Program-made: the position numbers and the translations under genes
Assembly: GCF_016808335.1 (NCBI RefSeq)
Contig: NC_053142.1
Coordinates: 42,203,674-42,267,673, forward strand
Direction: 5' to 3'
Source: Panicum virgatum
Taxonomy: Eukaryota > Streptophyta > Magnoliopsida > Poales > Poaceae
Length of the DNA: 64,000 nt
The notes under the pieces: generated by a model
Told to the model about the DNA's origin: nothing
The model's input: only the letters and a program-made list of their open reading frames with translations
The model's database searches: none
Shown: positions 56,510 through 64,000 of the stretch, one piece after another
How the letters are laid out: every line of letters begins with the position of its first letter
How positions within the stretch are numbered: position 1 is the first letter of the stretch

Positions 56510-57838
56510 TGTCGGTCAAAACCCACCGGCGAGTAGTGACAGGCAACACGAGGAGCCGGGAGGCTACCGGGGCGCTGGCTGGCACCGGTCCCTTGGTCAA
56601 CGGCCCAGATCCTGGCACACACCGTCGCTTCCGGAGATGCAGGGCGTGCCACCTGATCTATACCCGATCAGGAGGGTGCGAACGTGCCTTTGACGATTTG
56701 CCTACAAGCACAGACACATGTAAACATTAGTCCGAGCCGTGGTCGGCTCCCCGGGACGACTCTTGCATCGGCTTTAAAGAGCCGATCGAGTCCCGGTGTC
56801 AGATTGGATCTGCATATCCAGATGGTAATGGATAAAGCAAATAACTGCAAAAACTGCTTCAATTAAATCTAGCTAATCTAATCCACGACGGTAAAAGCTT
56901 CATTGCTAGATCGGAACATCCTACTCGTAGTTAGGCCTAATGAGCGTAAAAGATAACCGAACCTTAACCAGAAAAGAGGCCTAAGAACAAGCGAAAGCCG
57001 ATTCCCGGATCAATCCCTATTAAGATCAAGGCAAAGTATGTAATACGTCGCCGGATCGTCCAACCCATTTGCAAGGCCTAAACTAGCAGATATTATGCCA
57101 ATTCTTAAGTATAAGAACTAACCATAACAGATTAGATCTACTAGATAAAAAAGGAGCAGAATGTCATCTCTACGCGACTAATTCCATGCAACGAGAATTA
57201 GTATAAGATTAAAACATGATCGCGCACAGATGACATGATGTTCGTAGATGATAAGCAACAAAAGCATGATGAATCTACTAAAAATCATGCTACGAAAATA
57301 AGGATAACTAGCACTACACGCCATCAAAAATGCTTCAGTACGAGTAATACCAAGGTAAAAGCAAGAACAACGCTGCCCTGATCGCAAGAAGCGATCAGGG
57401 CAGCATGGCGCTTACTTGGACGAAACCCTAGAATTAGGGGTGGCGGTGCGCCGAGAGTTGTTGTTTGCAAAACGTGATGACGTTCCTTTTCTACGAATGT
57501 CATAGGGTACATATTTATAGTCTTGTAGACTTGATGACCAAGTTAAACAAAACCTAGTCCAATACGAAAACTAATCTATCTCTAATGATTACAGATAAAG
57601 AGAGCCCATCGGCTCCCGACGCACACAGATAAGAAGAGCCCATTGTCTCTTGGCATGGACCACAATCGCCTCTTCCCTGGACAATCTGTATAAGCCCATC
57701 GGCAGCTTCGGCCCATATCCTTCTCGACCAAATTCTGGTGGTAACACAGCCGATTCACAAGCCATCTTTAATTTCCGCACTAAGCCCAACTTACTCTCGG
57801 CCCATTAATTAACCCTGTTAATTTATGGCGATAACACA
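56510..57838 (-). repeat. 3' LTR of element E
   Basis: 1,329 bp; on the minus strand it begins TGTGTTATCGCC right after the polypurine tract and ends TTTTGACCGACA. TATAAATA on the minus strand (57519-57512) is a promoter core. The inside contains CATCGGCTC/GAGCCGAT words, also frequent in the element's body. Confidence 0.88.
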
Positions 57839-59066
57839 TGCCCCCCAAGTTTCAAAGTATGAATGCTTTGAAACTTTGTATAGTCGATGCCTCAATCTGC
57901 ATGATGGACTCAACACCTCGGCTCTTCTGAAGTTGCTCTTCTGATAGCTGATGCTTTACTGATAGCCAACGCAAAGAGACGAATCGACTTTACTCCTCCT
58001 GCTAAATAACTTGGATCTTTTGAATGGAAAATAACTTCACTCCTCAAATGATTCTCTCAAATCGCTCAATGTGTATGATTCCTCACCAAAGCATTATATT
58101 GCCTCCTTTCTCCCTATCTCTAGTATGGCTTTTTGTGGAGTTCAGGGTAGGGAATGAAGAGGTAGCATACTCGGGCCGCACATGTTGCAAAGTCAAAGAC
58201 CGGATCCAATAGAGAAAGCAAATCATACAATCAGATCAAGATGTGCATGTGTGTGGAATTTTTGTGGCTAGAACTCGCATCCCCCTTTTGCAGAACTCTC
58301 CCTTTTATCTTTTGCTGAGATATGAGCTGTCTTTCATTTTTCTTTCTTCTTTTTTTTCTTTGCATGCTTTTTGGGGCACAGACATTTATATTTTCTTCTT
58401 CTTTTTTTACATAGCCTAAATCTTTCTACATGATGAATATAAAGAGTTCTGTCAAAAAAGGAATGGAGCATTTTTATGGATGGAAGGCATATACTTGCGT
58501 AACTTCCAGTGTAGAAGTCAGCATGTGAGTGGTTGAGTACATGGAGTGTACGTGATCTTGATCTTAAAAATATGAAGCGAATCTCACAAGGATCACAAAG
58601 AATTTGACAATGCTCAATGCAAACACAAGCAGCATATGTATAAAGGTTTTTAATGTGTATATATGGCTCTGGTAGGAATTTAGCATATCACTGAGGAGCT
58701 AAGATATTTAAATTCAAAATTACCAAGTATTTTGCAGTAAGAAATAAAGTTTGCTCGTCATATCGGTATCAGCAGTGTTGGCGGCATCGGCAATTTGTTG
58801 GTGATCTCCTGTAGCTTCCCGATGCTCTCAACAATTGGTCGATAGAATAGATCCTGCTCTTTTTTTATATGCTGGAGGTGATGGCAACGCATTGGCTTTC
58901 CTTAATGTTACTATTCCTGGAGGTGATGGCAACGCATCAGCTTTCCTCACTGTCCCTTGAGGCGATGGCAACATATCAGCTCCCCACACTATTCCTGGAG
59001 GTGATGGATTTCAACTCAACGTGTTGGTCTTTTATAATACAGCCAGATGGATTTCATCGGCTCTTG
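57839..59066. other. Non-coding interior of element E
   Basis: AT-rich spacer between the integrase stop and the 3' LTR, beginning with the G-rich polypurine tract (57839-57850 in complement). It contains a minisatellite at 58871-59008. No ORF of note. Confidence 0.6.
58871..59008. repeat. Minisatellite of about 40-45 bp, 3 to 4 units
   Basis: GGAGGTGATGGCAACGCAT and its variants recur at about 58872, 58918, 58959 and 58998, separated by CAGCTTTCCTCACT-like spacers of slightly different length. Confidence 0.75.
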
Positions 59067-62000
59067 TTATTCGCCTTCCCACATGCTCGGGAAATATTTC
59101 TTGAGGTGTTGGCCATTGACAGCTACAGGAAACTTGACACCGTCTAATTCTTCAAGCATGTACGCATTTCCAGGTAGGACCTGATCAACCTTGTACGGCC
59201 CATGCCAAGTTGGAGACCATTTACCATACTTCCTATCTTTAGTTCCCAATGGTAGCACTGCCTCCCAAACCAGGTCTCCAACCTGGAATTTTTTTGGCTT
59301 GACCTTTTTGTTGTATGCACGAGCGACTTTAGCCTTGTTTTCCTTGATCTTCTTAAGTGACCAAAGTCTTAGCTCTGTGAGATCCTCCACATTGTCGCTC
59401 ATCAAGGTTGCATACTCCTCAGCCGACAGATCATTCTGGAACTCAATATGCCTCGATCCGGCCGTAATCTCCCATGGCAACACAACGTCTTGACCGTAGA
59501 CCAGATGGTATGGTGACGTCTTGATGGATTCGTGACACGAAATACGATATGCCCACAAAGCCTCTGACAACACCTCATGCCAGCCCCTAGGATATTCATC
59601 GATCTTCCTTTTGATCAGCTTGATAAGGCTCTAGTTGGATGCTTCAGCCTGTCCATTAGCCTGGGCATAATATGGGGATGATCTGATCAGCTTGAACCCC
59701 GTGTCATCGGCGAACTTCCTAAAATCCTCCAATATAAAGACCGATCCTCCATCGATCGTAATGGCCCGAGGAATCCCAAACCTATGAATGATGTGCTCTT
59801 TAACGAAACTGATCACATCTTTCGATGCCACCGACCTCATGGGTACCGCCTCCACCAATTTTGTGAAATAATCTGTGACAGCTAACACCCATTGGTGACC
59901 TTTGCTAGATGGCGGGTTAATCTGGCCAATCATATCCATGGCCCAACCCCTTAACGGCCATGGCTTAATGATAGGATTCATTACTGATGCCGGCACCATC
60001 TGAATCTTGCCGAATCTCTGACATGCCTGACATCCCTTGTAATATTTAAAGCAATCCTCAAGCATGGTAGGCCAGTAATATCCCGATCGTCTAATCAGCC
60101 ATTTCATCTTATGAGCCGATTGATGAGTACCGCAGGCTCCTTCATGAACCTCATGCAAGAGCCGATTTAACTCCGAAGGCCCCAAACATTTAACCAGCAG
60201 TCCTTCCAAAGTCCTGTAGAATATGTCGTCCCCTATCAGAACATACTTCATAGCTTTGAGTCTTATCCTTCTGGGTGCCCCCGAGCCGAATCCTTCAAAT
60301 AATTGAAGATATCGGCTCTCCAGTCTCCAGGTTATAGAAACTGAACCTCTACATCGACCCCATCAGCTGTTTCCTTGTATCCGGAAGCCATCTGTGCCAA
60401 GTCATTGGCTTCACTGTTCAAAGTCCTTCGTATCCAGTGGAAATTAATGTACCTGAATTGTGACATCAACTCACGGCACTGCATCCATATCGAAAAAAGA
60501 GGCTCGCTCTCACATTTATATTCTTCCGTGAGCTGAGAAATCACCAGTTTCGAATCCCCAAATATTTCCACTGCTTCTGCACCAGCTTCCAGGAGTAATT
60601 CCATCCCCTTGCGAATGGCCTCATACTCTACTAAATTATTGGTGCATGGAGTAGCCATCCTAATGGAAAAAGAATAAGTCGCCCCACGAGGCGATACCAA
60701 AAGAATTCCTACGCCGCACCCATCATCACAAGCCGATCCGTCGAAAAATATGGCCAAGGAACGTACAAAAAGTGTAGACACGTCAGTGTTGACCCTGTCT
60801 GCAATGAGATCCGCCAGTGCCTGTCCCTTGACTGCCTTTGCAGGTTGATATCGGATATCGAATTCTGACAATGCAAACATCCATTTTCCTAGTCGGCCTT
60901 TTAGAATAGGAGACGGCAGCATATGCTTGATGACATCCGATTTACATATGACGATCGTTTCCGCCGAGAGCAAAATATGTCGAAGCTTTGTACATGTAAA
61001 GAATAAACAAAGGCAAAGCTTTTCAATCTCAGGATACCTGGTCTCAGCGTCCAACATGCGCCTGCTGAGGTAGAAGACAACTCTCTCCTGATTGTCATAT
61101 TTCTGAATCAAAACCGAGGCGATGGAAGTGTCACCCACGGACAGGTACACGTAGAAAGGCCGGTCCTGTTGAGGCGGAACAAATACTAGAGGCTTCGACA
61201 AATATTCCTTGATTTCATCAAGAGCCTGCTGCTGTTCTGCCCCCCCAGTGAAACTCATCCTCGGACTTGATCTTCACCAGACCCATGAACGGCTCGATAC
61301 GCCCAGACAGATTGGAGATAAATCGTCTTGACAAAGTTGATTTTGCCGATGAGCTTATGTAACTCCTTCGTAGTAGGCGGCTTCATTGTCTTTACCGCTT
61401 CTTGACTCTTCAAGCCGATCTCGATTCCTCGTTCATGTACCAGGAATCCTAAGAACTAACCGGCCGATACGCCAAAGGCACATTTCTTCGGGTTCATTTT
61501 GAGCCCAAACTTCCGAGTCCGCTCCAAAACCTTACGCAAATCTTCCAGATGCCCCCCAGCCGATGTGGACTTGACCACGACATCATCAATGCAGATTTCT
61601 ACCAGCTTGCTGATGAGATCATGAAAAATGTAATTTATGGCGCGTTGATACGTTGCGCCGGCATTTTTCAATCCAAAGGTCATAACCAAGTACTCGAACA
61701 AGCCGATCGTGCCTGGTACTCTGAATGCGGTCTTGCTTATATCCTCTAGGGCCATGAAGATCTGGTTGTAGCCGGCGTTACCATCCATAAAGCTCAGCAT
61801 TTTGTGACCGGCAGTGGCGTTGATCAATGTTTCTGCCACGGGCATCGGATATTCGTCCTTTGGCGTCGCTCTGTTGAGGTCTCTGAAATCCACGCAGACA
61901 CTCCATCGGCCATCCTTCTTCTGTACAGGGACCACACTAGAGATCCTTTCTGCATACCTACATGGCCTGATGAACCCTGCGTCCAACATCTTTTGCACCT

Positions 62001-63459
62001 CTTTCTTGACCTCCTCCAGGACTTCAGCCTTCATCTGCCTTGCTCATTGTTGAAACGGCCAAAATCCTTTCTTAAGCGGGAGCCGATGTTCGACGATGCT
62101 TCTATCCAGACCAGGCATTTCAGTATAATCCCACGCAAAACAATCCCGGTATTCCCTCAACAATGCTATCATCGGCTCACGCAGGCTCGGGTCTAGCTTC
62201 CTGCTGATAAATGTTGGTCGCGGCTTATCCCCGGGACCGATATCAACTTCCTCCAAATTGTCAGCTGATGTAAACCCGTACCCCAACTTGCCGCCGCCTG
62301 TAAAATCGACTGTGGACGCAGGCGACTCGTCATCATCTGTCACGTCGACAGCAAACACGGGGAGATGACAAAAGAAAATTTTCGGCCAACCGCACGGGCC
62401 GGCCGTCTCTATATTACCCCTCAAAACTGAATGCTCATTAACTAACCAACTGCCAGAGCAGGCTAAAGTCTGTCCGCAATGTAACAGTTTCGACTCTAAA
62501 CAAGAATTGTCTATTTTTTGGGGCCGGTCACTGGGACCGGCCTCTCTAAACCTGCTAGGCTCCGTAGCGTGCCAAGATGTATTTATTCTGTGAGGCCAGT
62601 GGATAAGACCAGCCTCAATCCATTTTTTGTTGCTTCGATCTGATCATAGTCTTCCAGTGCGATCCCTGAGATCGGCTCTTGTCCTTCCACGTCCCAGGCG
62701 TACATGTCTGCGAGCGAAACCTCGCTGGAGTCATCTGCATGGACCACCTCTACTTCATCGCCATCCCATTGGACGGCTGACCGCACGGGCCGGCCGTCTC
62801 TATATTACCCCTCGAAACTGAATGCTCATTAACTAACCAACTGCCAGAGCAGGCTAAAGTCTGTCCGCAATGTAACAGTTTTGACTCTAAACAAGAATTG
62901 TCTATTTTTTGGGGCCGGTCGCTGGGACCGGCCTCTCTAAACCTGCTAGGCTCCGTAGCGTGCCATGATGTATTTATTCTGTGAGGCCAATGGATAAGAC
63001 CTGCCTCAATCTGTTTTTTGTCGCTTCGATCCGATCACAGTCTTCCAGCGCGATCCTTGTGATCGGCTCTTGCCCTTCCGCGTCCCAGGCGTACATGTCT
63101 GCGAGCGAAACCTCGCTGGAGTCATCTGCACGGACCACCGCCACTTCATCGCCATCCCATTGGACCAAACACTGGTGCATCGTGGAAGGAACACAACAAT
63201 TGGCGTGAATCCAATCCCTCCCAAGCAACACTGTGTACGTACTCTTACTGTTGACGATGAAGAACGAGGTTGGGAATGTCTTGCGGCCAACTGTCAACTC
63301 CACATTGAGGACGCCCTGTGCCTCCGACGGCTGGCCGTTGAAATCATTGAGCATCATGTTGGTCTTGATAAGATCAGCAGCAGAACGACCCAATCGGCGC
63401 AGTACTGAGTATGGCATTAGATTGACCACGGCGCCAGTGTCGACCAACATCCTGTTCAT
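59067..63459 (-). pseudogene. Element E pol: protease, RT, RNase H, integrase, broken
   Basis: Enzymes of retrotransposition. Protease at 63459-62974 has LVDTGAVVNLMP and LLGRDWIH. Reverse transcriptase (62034-61456) has VCVDFRDLNRATPKDEYPMP, FMDGNAGYNQI and IDDVVVKS. The first RNase H is at about 61250-60830 (DRPFYVYLSVGDTSIASVL), and a second, archaeal-type one at 60780-60340 (AIFFDGSACDDGCGVGILL). The integrase has an HHCC finger (60150-60010), a core with DYFTKLVEAVPM and ITIDGGSVF, and a C-terminal domain ending at 59067 (VGDLVWEAVLP, WHGPYKV). Breaks: a 391-bp tandem duplication at 62390-63166, in-frame stops near 62046, 61458, 60331 and 59630, and a frame change near 61320. Confidence 0.88.
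62390..63166 (-). repeat. 391-bp tandem duplication within E pol
   Basis: CCGCACGGGCCGGCCGTCTC at 62390 recurs at 62781, and both copies run to CATCGCCATCCCATTGGAC. Each carries the coding stretch around VSLADMYAWD, so the second half of the protease-downstream region exists twice, followed each time by the same stop and non-coding segment. Confidence 0.9.
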
Positions 63460-63497
63460 AGGCTTGCCGTCGATGAGGCCCTTGAGATATAATCCCT

Positions 63498-64000
63498 TCA
63501 GGTGCTTGTAGTTTTTTTCTTGGGCTTCTCGAAAATGATCGGCTGTGGGCCAAGATCCAGCCGCGCGACGGCCAATTCCTCCAGTTGGGGCGCCCGAAAC
63601 TCCGATGGGAGCAAGAACAACATATTCACATCAGCTGATGGCTTTTCATCGGCTCTTGGCTGCTTGGGGCGCCACTCCCTCCTTGGAGGGTGCCTTTCCA
63701 CCCTTCGTGGGTGCCTGACTTGCCCCGCGAGATCCGGACGTGCTTTCCTCAGCACGTCGAGGTACCTTGCTTCTGCCTCCTCGAGATTGTGTAAGCGCTG
63801 CACTCTGCACTTCTGTTAGCGGCTGAGCCCGTCAGGACACCTTCGTGGACGATGATACTTATCTTTCCCTTCTAGCTCAAGATCATCCCTGGATGGCAGC
63901 TCAATATGGTCGTTGTGACCTGCTTTGGGCCCCAAGCGCTGGAACACCGACGTCTCGCCTGGCTGGCATCCCCGAGGCCTGCACTCCAAGCAATCATCGA
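63498..64000 (-). pseudogene. Element E gag, C-terminal part
   Basis: Minus-strand frame with FQRLGPKAGHNDHIELP and EEAEARYLDVLRKARPDLAG, then a Lys/Arg/Pro-rich stretch and MLFLLPSEFRAP. This is the gag end that precedes protease in Tat-like elements. A stop near 63822 interrupts it. It runs off the right edge. Confidence 0.7.

Larger units (their letters stand above)
56510..64000 (-). mobile_element. Ty3-gypsy element E (Tat-like), 3' part on the minus strand
   Basis: Read leftwards: gag end, protease, reverse transcriptase, two RNase H-like regions, integrase, a 1.2-kb non-coding stretch, polypurine tract AACTTGGGGGGCA and the 3' LTR. The 5' LTR and most of gag are beyond position 64000. 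The order PR-RT-RH-INT marks Ty3-gypsy, and the extra archaeal-type RNase H marks the Tat group. It is inserted in element D. Confidence 0.9.

Overview
The window looks like nuclear DNA of a grass, most likely a panicoid: it has long introns, GC-rich first exons, nested Ty1-copia and Ty3-gypsy retrotransposons, Tourist-, Stowaway- and hAT-type small transposons, a tRNA-derived grass SINE and a Mutator-like element. There are no operons, CRISPR arrays or prokaryotic signals. The species cannot be fixed from the sequence alone.

Left part (1-30.4 kb), gene-bearing, all four host genes on the minus strand: (1) the first eleven coding exons, about 1,576 codons, of a giant BEACH-family protein of the plant C2 type, whose introns hold three insertions of one Ty1-copia family (a 3' end at 1-381, a 5' end at 2717-3175 and a complete element at 6296-12164); (2) a three-exon actin-depolymerizing factor (139 aa) with the typical plant layout in which exon 1 carries only the ATG; (3) a five-exon protein with five CCHC zinc knuckles (272 aa) resembling ZCCHC9, whose first intron holds a hAT-type element with a SINE nested in it; (4) a serine racemase-like PLP enzyme gene with six exons that looks disabled by a frameshift and a premature stop.

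Middle part (31.4-40.8 kb): a Mutator-like element of about 5.0 kb (31398-36423) with 386-bp inverted ends and a perfect 9-bp target duplication. It carries a broken transposase on the minus strand and an apparently intact two-exon GRF-zinc-finger/transmembrane ORF on the plus strand. Several small inverted-repeat elements and a diverged segmental duplication with a minisatellite follow.

Right part (40.9-64 kb), a nest of Ty3-gypsy retrotransposons. Reconstruction: element C (LTR, gag, protease) is cut in its reverse transcriptase by element D; the primer-binding site of D is split by a solo LTR (B1); the antisense extra ORF of D is split by a second solo LTR of a related family in the opposite orientation (B2); and D is then invaded from the right by the minus-strand element E, whose pol and 3' LTR are in the window while its 5' end lies beyond it.

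I found no convincing new molecular system. The points most worth a second look are the repeated, same-orientation copia insertions in one host gene, a full copia copy with identical LTRs but a multiply broken ORF, the GRF/transmembrane ORF carried by the Mutator-like element, the decayed serine racemase gene, and two GC-AG introns.
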